A DNA stretch of 11,450 bases from an uncultured Collinsella sp. (GTDB taxonomy: Bacteria > Actinomycetota > Coriobacteriia > Coriobacteriales > Coriobacteriaceae), in contig UQTN01000066.1 in assembly GCA_900543945.1 (NCBI GenBank), forward strand, positions 1 through 11,450. The letters run 5' to 3'. A model generated the notes under the pieces. That model worked only from the letters and a program-made list of their open reading frames with translations, did no database searches and was not told the DNA's origin. This document shows positions 5,548 through 11,450 of the stretch, piece after piece; position 1 is the stretch's first letter; every line of letters starts with the position of its first letter. The position numbers and the translations under genes are program-made.

Positions 5548-7026
5548 TTAGAGCATCACGCAAGCGATGGTCAGGATGACGGCGCAGACGACGGAGAGAG
5601 CGACGATGAGCTTAAGAGCAAACTTGAGCCAGGTCGTCCACTCGATCTTGGCCAGGGCAAGACCGCCCATGATGGCGCCAGAGGTCGGGGTGAACAGGTT
5701 CACGACACCGATGGCGGCGGAGAAGATCATGACCATGACCTCGGGCGAGAAGCCGAGCTTAACAGCCAGCGGTCCCATGATGGGCATGGAGACAGTAGCC
5801 ATACCGGAGGTCGAGGGGATCAGGAAGGACAGGCCGAAGTAGACCAGGAAGCTCATGGGAGCGAAGATCACGCCGGACAGGCCAGCCAGAGCATTGGCGG
5901 CAGCGTCGAGGACGTAGACGTCGAGGCCGGTGCTAGCCATGAGGACGGAGATACCACGGGCAAGAGCGATGACGAGGACAACGGACATCATGTCGGCAGC
6001 GCCGGTGATGAAGGTGTTGACGATCTGCTTCTCGGAGAGGCCACCGATGATACCGATCAGGATAGCCATGAGGAAGAACCAAGTGGAAGCCTCGTCGAAG
6101 TACCACTGGCCAATGGGCAGGCCGGTGATCAGGGCAGACCAGCCCTGAACGATGGCGTTACCGTCGGCGTCATAGACAGCGCCAGCATCGAAGAAGTTGG
6201 CGACGCCCTCGTTGAGGTCGGCCAGCGGGATGAAGCCGACGATCATGACGACGAAGGTGAAGGCAAAGGCGATCAGAACACCCTTCTGACGACCGGTGAG
6301 CTTGACCTCCTTGTTAACCTCGGAAGCAGCCTTGCCGTGAGCCTCTTCGGCGTCCTTGAGCTCCTGCATCGAAAGGATGGTGGAACCCTTGTCAGCCTTG
6401 ACCTTCTTGGCATAGCTCATGACGAAGAAGATGGACATGGCGGTGGTAACAATCCACAGGACGGCACCGAGGCCGATGATGATGGACTGGTTGACCTCAA
6501 TGCCAACGCCGGTCAGAGCGTCGACGGCAGCGCCGACGGCGAACGGGTTAACCGTGGAGCCCAGGCAGCCGCAGCCAGCGCCGAGCAGGACGGTGGCAGC
6601 ACCGACCATAGGGTCGAAGCCAGCGGCCATCATGGTAGCGGCAAGCAGGGCGTAGAAGGGAACGGTCTCCTCGCACATACCATAGGTGGTACCACCGAGG
6701 GAGAAGATGAGCATCAGCACGGGAATGAGCATGATCTCATTGCCCTTAAGCTTCTGCACCAGAACGGCAATGCCGTTGTCCAGGGCGCCGGTCTCGGTCA
6801 TCATGCCGAGGAAGCCGCCGAGGATCATAACGAAGAGGCAGACGGGCAGAGCGTCAGCGAAGCCCTTGACCGGGGCGGTGCAGAAATCGCTCAGGCGGGC
6901 AGCGGTAACCTCGCCACCGGACGTACCGGAGACGATAACGGTAACAACCGCGACGATTGCCAGCAGAGCAAGAAGAATGGTGAACGATGAAGGCATACCG
7001 CGCTTTTTCTTAGCGGTCTCAGTCAT
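5548..7026 (-). CDS. YfcC/DcuC-family membrane carrier, probable arginine/ornithine antiporter (ArcD role)
   Basis: A 492-aa polytopic membrane protein with a dozen or so hydrophobic segments, starting MTETAKKKRGMPSSFT, the usual YfcC opening. Family blocks are visible: GGTTYGMCEET (111-121), GCLGSTVNPFAVG (153-165), IPSTSGMATVSMPIMGP (403-419) and NLFTPTSGAIMGGLALA (443-459), the last two probably lining the re-entrant or substrate region. A hydrophilic charged loop lies at about 206-247. YfcC carriers fill the ArcD role in streptococcal arc operons, so arginine-ornithine exchange is likely from context, but peptide or dicarboxylate transport cannot be excluded from sequence. I chose ATG 7026 because the GAAGGGGGG Shine-Dalgarno lies 9 nt upstream; ATGs at 7035 and 7053 are adjacent to or ahead of it. 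It sits 147 bp after arcB, beyond a strong terminator, so it may depend on read-through or its own promoter. Confidence 0.88.
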   Translation of the reverse strand: MTETAKKKRGMPSSFTILLALLAIVAVVTVIVSGTSGGEVTAARLSDFCTAPVKGFADALPVCLFVMILGGFLGMMTETGALDNGIAVLVQKLKGNEIMLIPVLMLIFSLGGTTYGMCEETVPFYALLAATMMAAGFDPMVGAATVLLGAGCGCLGSTVNPFAVGAAVDALTGVGIEVNQSIIIGLGAVLWIVTTAMSIFFVMSYAKKVKADKGSTILSMQELKDAEEAHGKAASEVNKEVKLTGRQKGVLIAFAFTFVVMIVGFIPLADLNEGVANFFDAGAVYDADGNAIVQGWSALITGLPIGQWYFDEASTWFFLMAILIGIIGGLSEKQIVNTFITGAADMMSVVLVIALARGISVLMASTGLDVYVLDAAANALAGLSGVIFAPMSFLVYFGLSFLIPSTSGMATVSMPIMGPLAVKLGFSPEVMVMIFSAAIGVVNLFTPTSGAIMGGLALAKIEWTTWLKFALKLIVALSVVCAVILTIACVML

Positions 7027-7059
7027 AGTTCTCATCCCCCCTTCATAAATCATTTACTG

Positions 7060-7110
7060 ATCTCGCCCGAAGCGGCTCTTCCGTGCCGTGCATGTCGCTC
7101 AGTGCGAGAT
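7060..7110 (-). other. Long-range stem in the carrier leader
   Basis: ATCTCGC (7060-7066) and GCGAGAT (7104-7110) are perfect complements separated by 37 nt, just upstream of the carrier's ribosome-binding site (about 7027-7038). The loop contains further local complementarity (GAAG/CTTC). It could fold as a leader structure near the start site. Speculative; no known riboswitch is recognised. Confidence 0.3.
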
Positions 7111-7120
7111 TTTTACCAGA

Positions 7121-7158
7121 CAAAAGCGCTCGGGGTGCGCAGCAATGCACCCCGAGCG
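7121..7158 (-). terminator. Strong terminator between arcB and the carrier gene
   Basis: On the minus strand CGCTCGGGGTGC (7147-7158) pairs perfectly over 12 bp with GCACCCCGAGCG (7127-7138) across an 8-nt loop, then CTTTTGTC follows. It starts 16 bp beyond the arcB stop. The T-run is short, so partial read-through into the carrier gene is plausible. Confidence 0.85.
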
Positions 7159-7173
7159 AGATGCTAGAAGCTC

Positions 7174-8169
7174 TTACTTGAGCGTAGCGTACATGACAGC
7201 CTTGATGGTGTGCATGCGGTTCTCGGCCTCGTCGAAGACCTTGGAAGCGGGGCTCTCGAAGACCTCGTCGGTGACCTCCTGCTCGGTGATGCCGAACTGC
7301 TCGCACTTCTCGGCGCCAATCGTGGTGTTGGTGTCGTGGAAGCTGGGCAGGCAGTGCAGGAAGATGGCACCCGGGTTGGCCATAGCCATGACCTCGGAGG
7401 TGACACGATACGGAGTGAGCTGAGCGATGCGCTCGGCCCAAACCTCGTCGGGCTCGCCCATGGAGACCCACACGTCGGTGTAGAGAACGTCGGCACCGGC
7501 GACGCCGTCCTTGACGTCGGTGGTCAGCTTGATGGTGCAGCCGTTGGCCTCGGCGATGGGCTTGCAGGCCTCGATGACGTCATCGGCGGGCATGCACTCC
7601 TCGGGGCCGCAGGCCACGAAGTTCATGCCGAGCTTGGAGCAGACGACCATGAGGGAGCGAGCAACGTTGTTCTTGCAGTCGCCCATGAAGACGAGGGTCT
7701 TGCCCTTGATGTCGTAGTTGAAGTTCTCCTGGACGGTCAGGATGTCGGCGAGCATCTGGGTGGGATGCCACTCAGTGGTCAGGCCGTTCCACACGGGCAC
7801 GCCGGACTTAGCAGCGAGCTCCTCGACGTCGTCCTGGGCAAAGCCACGGAACTCAATGCCGTCATACATACGGCCAAGAACGCGAGCGGTGTCCTCGATG
7901 GACTCCTTCTTGCCCATCTGCGACGAGCCCGGATCGAGGTAGGTGACGCCCATGCCCAGATCCATGCCGCCGACCTCGAAGGCGCAGCGGGTACGAGTGG
8001 AGGTCTTCTGGAAGAGCAGGACGATGTTCTTGCCCTCGAGATAGCGGTGAGGAACGCCAGCGCGCTTCATGTCCTTGAAGTTCTTGGAGAGCTTGAGCAG
8101 GTACTCGATCTCCTCGGTGGTGAGGTCGAGGAGCTTGAGGAAGCTACGGCCGGAGAGGTTAACACCCAT
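7174..8169 (-). CDS. arcB: Ornithine carbamoyltransferase, catabolic
   Basis: A 331-aa cytosolic enzyme that in this pathway runs citrulline + phosphate to ornithine + carbamoyl phosphate. The carbamoyl-phosphate domain carries STRTR at 57-61 and HPTQ at 135-138. The ornithine domain carries DVWVSMGE at 232-239 (the SMG loop, with D232) and HCLP at 272-275, including the family's Cys273. Length and motifs fit the OTC family without gaps. I use the catabolic name because it directly follows arcA and precedes the probable antiporter; sequence alone does not separate ArcB from biosynthetic ArgF. AAAGGA lies about 8 nt before the ATG. It is 102 bp downstream of arcA1, with two hairpins in the spacer, and is followed by a strong terminator. 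Confidence 0.95.
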   Translation of the reverse strand: MGVNLSGRSFLKLLDLTTEEIEYLLKLSKNFKDMKRAGVPHRYLEGKNIVLLFQKTSTRTRCAFEVGGMDLGMGVTYLDPGSSQMGKKESIEDTARVLGRMYDGIEFRGFAQDDVEELAAKSGVPVWNGLTTEWHPTQMLADILTVQENFNYDIKGKTLVFMGDCKNNVARSLMVVCSKLGMNFVACGPEECMPADDVIEACKPIAEANGCTIKLTTDVKDGVAGADVLYTDVWVSMGEPDEVWAERIAQLTPYRVTSEVMAMANPGAIFLHCLPSFHDTNTTIGAEKCEQFGITEQEVTDEVFESPASKVFDEAENRMHTIKAVMYATLK

Positions 8170-8200
8170 GGTTCGTTTCCTTTCGAAAAAGTGAATTACT

Positions 8201-8258
8201 AAAAAGTGGTGCCCGTTTGACGGGCGAAACCGGTGCGGTTGTAGGGGGACCGCACCGG
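8201..8258 (-). terminator. Two hairpins in the arcA1-arcB spacer (attenuator or processing site)
   Basis: On the minus strand the first stem pairs CCGGTGCGGT (8249-8258) with ACCGCACCGG (8230-8239), 10 bp with a 9-nt loop, followed by TTTCG. The second pairs GCCCGT (8220-8225) with ACGGGC (8211-8216) and is followed by ACCACTTTTT. Each is terminator-like but weak in its T-run. With arcB starting just after, partial termination or an RNA-processing/stability role would let arcA exceed arcB expression. Confidence 0.55.
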
Positions 8259-8265
8259 AACCGTT

Positions 8266-8375
8266 AAAACCTTAGAGGTCCTCGCGCCAGAAGGGCATGC
8301 TCATGCAGCGCGGGCCGCCACGGCCGCGGGAGAGCTCGGCGGAGGGCACGACGAGAAGGTCCAGGCCCTCCTTGT
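8266..8375. repeat. Duplicated arcA 3' end, copy 1
   Basis: This 110-bp segment matches 11341-11450 in the same orientation at 109 positions. The single difference (A8320 against G11395) is a synonymous Arg codon change, CGT to CGC. Similarity stops 6 bp beyond the stop codon. The second copy runs off the window edge, so the repeat probably spans much more of the gene. Confidence 0.97.
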
Positions 8376-9513
8376 ACAGCACGTCGTTGGTGACGGTGTT
8401 GCGGGCGTAGACGCAGATCTTGCCGGGCTCGACGCACAGGGTGTTGGAGCCGTCGTTCCACTGCTCGCGGGAGGCCGCGATCGGGTCGCCGCCGCCGCAG
8501 GGGATCAGCTTGACCTGGTCGACGCCGGTGGCGTCCTCCAGGACGTGCTCGAGGGTGTCCTCGATCAGGCGGATGTTCACGTCGCCCGGGTTCTTGCCGG
8601 CGGTCAGCTCGTAGACGCGCAGGGTGCCCATGATGGCGGGGTGGATCGTGAACTTATCGACGTCGATCTGGGTGAAGACCGTGTCGAGGTGCATGAAGGC
8701 GCGCGAGACCGGGATGTCGAAGGCCAGGATGCGCTCGACCTTGGAGTCGGAGTTCCAGAAGATGTTCTGGGCCATGACGTCGATCGCGGCGGCCTGGGTG
8801 CGCTGGGAGATGCCGACGGCGAGGGTCTTCTCGTTGACGTTCAGCACGTCGCCGCCCTCGGTGTGGAACTGGCAGTCGCGGCGGAAATACAGGGAGACGT
8901 CCTTGTAGTCGGGGTGGTACTTGAAGACGTACTTGCCGTACAGGGTCTCGCGGTTGCGGGTGACCGAGTACATGCGGTTGAGGTTGACGCCCTCGCCGAC
9001 GACCGCGAACGGGTCGCGGGTGAAGTAGAGGTTGGGCATCGGGTCGATGATCAGGTCGGACTCGGACTCGGAGTTGACCAGGGAGTCGAGGGTCGTGGAC
9101 GCCGTGAGGGGCATGTCGATCTCGGCCTTGGTCATGCCGGCCATGGTCTTCTTGACGAACTCGAGGTTGTCCTCGATGGAGTCCAGCTTCTCGCGGACGA
9201 TCTGCGGCATGTGCTGGCCGCGGATGCCTGCCTCGGCGATGTACTGGTCGGTGAACTCGGCGCGGGCGCCGGGGACCTGGTCGAACACCTCTGCGACGAG
9301 GTTCTCGAGGTAGAGCACCTCCACGCCCTGGTCCTTAAGGATCTGGGCGAAGGTGTCGTGCTCCTGCTGCGCGACCTCCAGGAACGGGACGTCGTCGAAC
9401 AGGAGTCGCTCGAGCTCGTCGGGCGGCAGGTTGAGGAGCTCGTCGCCGGGACGGTGCAGGCAGACCTTCCTGAGCTTGCCGATCTCGGAAGGCACGTGCA
9501 GACCTTTCGTCAT
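8272..9513 (-). CDS. arcA: Arginine deiminase (copy 1, complete)
   Basis: A 413-aa cytosolic arginine deiminase converting arginine to citrulline and ammonia, first step of the ADI pathway. Key residues of the guanidine-modifying superfamily are present: D167 in FTRDPFA, E219 in FHTEGGDV, H275 and D277 in MHLDTVF, and nucleophile C403 in GGPRCMSMPFW at the C-terminus. These correspond to D161, E213, H269, D271 and C398 of the Mycoplasma enzyme. Length fits the family (about 400-415). The start has GGTAGGAGG upstream, ending 2 nt before the ATG, with an AAAGG slightly further back. Its third positions are strongly G/C, in sharp contrast with the AT-rich region upstream. It is the first gene of the arcA-arcB-carrier series. 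Its last 33 codons and 6 bp past the stop recur at 11341-11450. Confidence 0.97.
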   Translation of the reverse strand: MTKGLHVPSEIGKLRKVCLHRPGDELLNLPPDELERLLFDDVPFLEVAQQEHDTFAQILKDQGVEVLYLENLVAEVFDQVPGARAEFTDQYIAEAGIRGQHMPQIVREKLDSIEDNLEFVKKTMAGMTKAEIDMPLTASTTLDSLVNSESESDLIIDPMPNLYFTRDPFAVVGEGVNLNRMYSVTRNRETLYGKYVFKYHPDYKDVSLYFRRDCQFHTEGGDVLNVNEKTLAVGISQRTQAAAIDVMAQNIFWNSDSKVERILAFDIPVSRAFMHLDTVFTQIDVDKFTIHPAIMGTLRVYELTAGKNPGDVNIRLIEDTLEHVLEDATGVDQVKLIPCGGGDPIAASREQWNDGSNTLCVEPGKICVYARNTVTNDVLYKEGLDLLVVPSAELSRGRGGPRCMSMPFWREDL

Positions 9514-9595
9514 GGCCTCCTACCTTTCTTTCGGGCCCTTGTCAGGGCCGATTCGTTAGCGCCCCTCCGTGTGAGGCGTTATTGCTGACGACATA

Positions 9596-9601
9596 TTTAT
9601 A
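9596..9601 (-). promoter_or_regulatory. Candidate -10 element for arcA1
   Basis: Minus strand TATAAA within GGATATAAATATG, about 83 nt upstream of the arcA1 ATG. The -35 position at 17-bp spacing (TGGAAG) is a poor match, which fits an activator-dependent promoter. Other AT-rich hexamers further upstream could serve instead. Confidence 0.35.
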
Positions 9602-9716
9602 TCCAAAATCAGCCCATACTTCCACCTTGCCCCCGAACGGTTTTTTATGAGGGGTGAACGGCATACACATATACTTCACGCATGGCATACTTTGACTTAA
9701 TAAAGTGTATCTACGT

Positions 9717-9736
9717 GCTTAAACGCTTTTTTAAGC
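9717..9736. promoter_or_regulatory. Operator-like palindrome upstream of arcA1
   Basis: GCTTAAA (9717-9723), a 6-bp spacer and TTTAAGC (9730-9736) form a perfect 7-bp inverted repeat, the size of a dimeric regulator site. It lies about 115 bp upstream of the candidate -10. The regulator is unknown; it does not match the FNR, CRP or ARG-box consensus. Confidence 0.35.
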
Positions 9737-9777
9737 AAAAAATCTATTGGAACTAATCTTTCTTAAACCACCCTCGA

Positions 9778-9796
9778 TTTGCATATTTCACGCAAA
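9778..9796. promoter_or_regulatory. Second dyad upstream of arcA1
   Basis: TTTGC (9778-9782) and GCAAA (9792-9796) form a 5-bp inverted repeat with a 9-bp spacer that includes ATATTTCAC. It could be a binding site for a dimeric regulator. Short arms in AT-rich DNA arise easily by chance. Confidence 0.22.
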
Positions 9797-9798
9797 GG

Positions 9799-9873
9799 TA
9801 TGAATAGAATTCGCAATTCTTGCTACGTCTCAACCATTTTGATTTTTATTCACAAAAAAGTTTGTCCTATTCA
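9799..9873. promoter_or_regulatory. Cluster of ArgR/AhrC-box-like half-sites
   Basis: The ARG-box consensus is WNTGAAT-W4-ATTCANW. TATGAAT occurs at 9799-9805, followed by ATTCGCA at 3-bp rather than 4-bp spacing. An 18-bp stretch (9837-9854) has a perfect right half ATTCACA, an all-T centre and 5 of 7 left-half matches. Another ATTCA lies at 9869-9873, exactly 21 bp from the ATTCA at 9848-9852, the pitch of tandem ARG boxes in E. coli. ArgR/AhrC-type activation of arc operons by arginine is known in several bacteria. No single site is a full match. Confidence 0.35.
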
Positions 9874-9995
9874 TTTTTGGTAACCAGGCTACCGTTTACC
9901 AGACGCTGGGTACCGTTCGCCGGAAGCTCAGTATAAGGCCCAGCGGATATCAGCTTGCCGTACGGCCTCATTTGTAACAACTTGACTTCTCGGTA

Positions 9996-10035
9996 TAAAA
10001 AACAGACCCGCCCCCTCATGGGAAACGGGTCTGTT
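9996..10035 (-). terminator. Strong terminator of the aminotransferase gene
   Basis: On the minus strand AACAGACCCG (10026-10035) pairs perfectly over 10 bp with CGGGTCTGTT (10001-10010), with inner CCC/GGG pairing, and runs straight into a T-tract. It is about 50 bp past the aminotransferase stop, separating that gene from arcA1. Confidence 0.92.
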
Positions 10036-10086
10036 ATCGATTATCGTCGGCCAATTTGAATACGGACTTCGAAGGAAGTCGTGATC

Positions 10087-11211
10087 CTATCGATCGAACT
10101 CGGCCAGCGCCTCACCCAGAAGCCTCAGGCCCTCGCGAAGAACGTCTTCGCTCGGGCAGTAGCCCAGGCGTGCGCCGCAGGGAAGCTCAAAGCGGCTACC
10201 GGGAACCAGCAGCACTCCCCTCTCGGCCAACAGGCGCTTGCAGAACTCCTCGTCGTCCTCGGGAATATCCAGCCGGATAAACGAGGTGGATACGCCCTGC
10301 GGGGCCGTCCAGGAGACGCGGTCCTGCGTATCAATCCAAGCCTGTGCGATATCGCGGTTGCCAAACACGATCTTACGGTTGCGCTCGAGAATCTTGTCCT
10401 TGTGCTCGAGCACGTAGGTCGCCAGGGCGTCGTTGAACACGCCGCCGCAGATCATGGTGTAGTCGCGATATGTGCGGATGCGGTTGGACACCTCTTCGTC
10501 GGCCACGACCCAGCCCACGCGAGCCGCAGGCGTCGAATAGGTCTTGGACACCGAGTTGGTGACAATGGCCTTCTCGTACACGTCGGCCATCGATATAAAG
10601 GACTCGGTGTTCTCGAGCGGCAGATACACCTCGTCGCACAGCACATAGGCGCCCACCGAACGGGCGATCTCGGCAATCTGGCCGAGCGTATCGGCATCGA
10701 GCACCGTACCGATGGGGTTCGATGCGTTATTGATGCAGATGAGCTTGGTGTTGGGGTGAACGAGGTGCTTGAGCTGTTCGATATCGGGCTTCCAGCCGAG
10801 CTCCTCGCGAAGCTCCCAATACTCGACCTCGGCACCGAGCGTACGCGGAATCTCATAGAGCGGCGCATAGGTGGGCCACTCGGCAATCACATGGTCGCCG
10901 GGCTCGACCACGGCCATGATGGCGTTGAGGTTAGCACCCGTACAGCCATTAGTCTGCAAAATGTGATCGGGATTGACCTCGCGACGATACAGCTTGGCGA
11001 CTTCGGCCTTAAACTCCGGCGAACCCTCGATCCAGCCGTAATTCATCTTCTCGCGATCCAGGCGCTCGTAGAACGTAGCACCGTCCTGCTCGTCAAGTGC
11101 GCGAAGCTCACCCATGGTCAGCGACGAGATCGTCGACTGAGCGATATCCCAGGTAGCACTCTTCTCCCAAACGTTGAGCCATTCCTCAACGCCAATTGTC
11201 TTGATATCCAT
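10087..11211 (-). CDS. ArcT-like PLP-dependent aminotransferase, class I/II
   Basis: A 374-aa fold-type I PLP enzyme. Visible landmarks are the cofactor-stacking region TNGCTGANLNAIM (87-99), NNASNPIG (161-168, Asn165), DEVYLPLE (193-200, Asp193 and Tyr196), the Schiff-base lysine K223 in NSVSKTYSTPAARVGW with R231, and the carboxylate-binding arginine candidate R348 in CGARLGY. It resembles the transaminases named ArcT in lactobacillar arc operons, and more distantly capreomycidine synthase-like enzymes that act on arginine derivatives. Its place between two arcA genes supports a role around arginine, citrulline or ornithine, but the amino donor is not known. I chose ATG 11211 because AAGGTGG lies just upstream; an ATG at 11295 would put a strong hairpin inside the coding region and add an unlikely N-terminus. 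It has its own terminator. Confidence 0.85.
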   Translation of the reverse strand: MDIKTIGVEEWLNVWEKSATWDIAQSTISSLTMGELRALDEQDGATFYERLDREKMNYGWIEGSPEFKAEVAKLYRREVNPDHILQTNGCTGANLNAIMAVVEPGDHVIAEWPTYAPLYEIPRTLGAEVEYWELREELGWKPDIEQLKHLVHPNTKLICINNASNPIGTVLDADTLGQIAEIARSVGAYVLCDEVYLPLENTESFISMADVYEKAIVTNSVSKTYSTPAARVGWVVADEEVSNRIRTYRDYTMICGGVFNDALATYVLEHKDKILERNRKIVFGNRDIAQAWIDTQDRVSWTAPQGVSTSFIRLDIPEDDEEFCKRLLAERGVLLVPGSRFELPCGARLGYCPSEDVLREGLRLLGEALAEFDR

Positions 11212-11251
11212 GGCCACCTTATCTGATCTTAATTTAGCGTCAATAAACATG

Positions 11252-11286
11252 AATGGGACGGTGCGAAAGAACCGCACCGTCCCATT
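11252..11286 (-). terminator. Hairpin between arcA2 and the aminotransferase gene, 14-bp perfect stem
   Basis: The arms at 11252-11265 and 11273-11286 (core GGGACGGTGCG) are perfect complements with a 7-nt loop. The minus-strand continuation, CATGTTTATTG, is only mildly T-rich, so this may be an inefficient terminator or an mRNA-processing barrier rather than a full stop. The aminotransferase start is 40 bp further on. Confidence 0.6.
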
Positions 11287-11291
11287 GGGAG

Positions 11292-11338
11292 ACATCTAAT
11301 GTCAGCTAGATGTTTGTATTAAGACCTGTACGGGTCTT
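11292..11338 (-). repeat. Two further hairpins directly after arcA2
   Basis: AAGACC/GGTCTT (11321-11338, 6-nt loop) and ACATCTA/TAGATGT (11292-11313, 8-nt loop) are perfect stems that precede the 14-bp stem at 11252-11286. The three make a serial hairpin array filling the 135-bp spacer between arcA2 and the aminotransferase gene, like the arrays in the other arc spacers. Confidence 0.55.
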
Positions 11339-11340
11339 TG

Positions 11341-11450
11341 AAAACCTTAGAGGTCCTCGCGCCAGAAGGGCATGCTCATGCAGCGCGGGCCGCCGCGGCC
11401 GCGGGAGAGCTCGGCGGAGGGCACGACGAGAAGGTCCAGGCCCTCCTTGT
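11341..11450. repeat. Duplicated arcA 3' end, copy 2
   Basis: Matches 8266-8375 in the same orientation with one mismatch in 110 bp. The match includes the stop codon and the 6 bp after it and then ends abruptly: the downstream DNA here (hairpins, then the aminotransferase gene) is unrelated to the arcA1-arcB spacer. Confidence 0.97.
11347..11450 (-). CDS. arcA: Arginine deiminase (copy 2), C-terminal end only
   Basis: The window edge cuts this gene; the last 33 codons and the stop are present. The encoded residues are identical to residues 381-413 of the complete copy at 8272-9513, including the nucleophile in GGPRCMSMPFW. The one nucleotide change (G11395) is synonymous. The gene lies upstream of the aminotransferase gene in the same orientation, so the order is arcA2, aminotransferase, arcA1, arcB, carrier. 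Whether it is full length cannot be told from this window. The near-identity implies recent duplication or ongoing gene conversion. Confidence 0.93.
   Translation of the reverse strand, partial: KEGLDLLVVPSAELSRGRGGPRCMSMPFWREDL

Larger units (their letters stand above)
9514..10086. other. 573-bp regulatory gap between the aminotransferase gene and arcA1
   Basis: I see no gene here. It contains the aminotransferase terminator (9996-10035), a structured stretch (9878-9960) and an AT-rich core (about 9590-9880) in marked contrast to the flanking coding DNA. It also holds inverted repeats that could be operators, ArgR-box-like half-sites and a likely -10 element for arcA1 (9596-9601). The size and AT content suggest a controlled promoter for the arcA1-arcB unit. 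Confidence 0.7.

Noticed and set aside
8545..9588. Plus-strand open frame of 347 codons opposite arcA1
   Set aside because: It is a mirror of arcA1 codons (Val/Leu/Gly/Asp-rich repeats) with no recognisable domain. Similar antisense frames at 7210-8202, 6337-6990 and 10081-11226 are rejected for the same reason.
9837..9854. Calling a definite ArgR operator
   Set aside because: The left half of the box has only 5 of 7 matches, and AT-rich DNA yields such matches easily. Kept only as part of a low-confidence cluster.
11212..11295. Upstream ATG start for the aminotransferase gene
   Set aside because: The extension passes through the 14-bp stem hairpin at 11252-11286 and encodes no family-like residues, whereas ATG 11211 has a good ribosome-binding site.
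1..11450. CRISPR arrays, tRNA or rRNA genes, insertion sequences
   Set aside because: I saw no regularly spaced repeats, no tRNA-like cloverleaf or rRNA sequence and no transposase gene. The XerD-type recombinase matches the housekeeping enzyme linked to pyrG rather than a phage or element integrase.

Overview
The window looks like chromosomal DNA from a high-GC, anaerobic gut actinobacterium of the class Coriobacteriia, most likely Collinsella or a close relative. This is an inference from protein character, the pyrG-xerD pairing, the GC-rich coding DNA with AT-rich promoter regions, and an arginine deiminase cluster using a YfcC-type carrier. No sequence search was run. Every gene I can support lies on the minus strand, so transcription runs from high to low coordinates.

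Layout, low to high coordinates: (i) 1-3204 holds a XerD-type tyrosine recombinase (82-1023), CTP synthase pyrG (1026-2687; xerD starts 2 nt after its stop) and a small winged-helix regulator (2866-3204) with its own terminator. (ii) 3461-4942 is a DUF1846/UPF0371 protein with its own promoter and terminator. (iii) 4943-5547 is a 605-bp non-coding stretch with two adjacent imperfect inverted repeats, several hairpins and a possible scrap of a YfcC-transporter gene. (iv) 5548-11450 is an arginine-catabolism locus. In transcription order it reads: second arginine deiminase gene (arcA2, only its 3' end is in the window), an ArcT-like aminotransferase, a 573-bp AT-rich regulatory gap, arcA1, catabolic ornithine carbamoyltransferase arcB, and a YfcC/DcuC-family carrier that is the likely arginine/ornithine antiporter.

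How the genes work together: the carrier would import arginine in exchange for ornithine. ArcA hydrolyses arginine to citrulline and ammonia, and ArcB converts citrulline and phosphate to ornithine and carbamoyl phosphate. A carbamate kinase (ArcC) would then make ATP, but no arcC is present in the window. The aminotransferase resembles the ArcT transaminases of some lactic-acid-bacterial arc operons; its substrate is unknown.

The most notable observations are the two arcA copies flanking the aminotransferase, identical at 109 of 110 visible positions and diverging 6 bp past the stop codon; strong hairpins in every spacer of the arc locus; the lack of arcC; palindromes and ArgR-box-like half-sites in the arcA1 upstream region; and the compound inverted repeat at 5052-5159. 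I see no convincing evidence of a wholly new system, IS element, CRISPR array or RNA gene.
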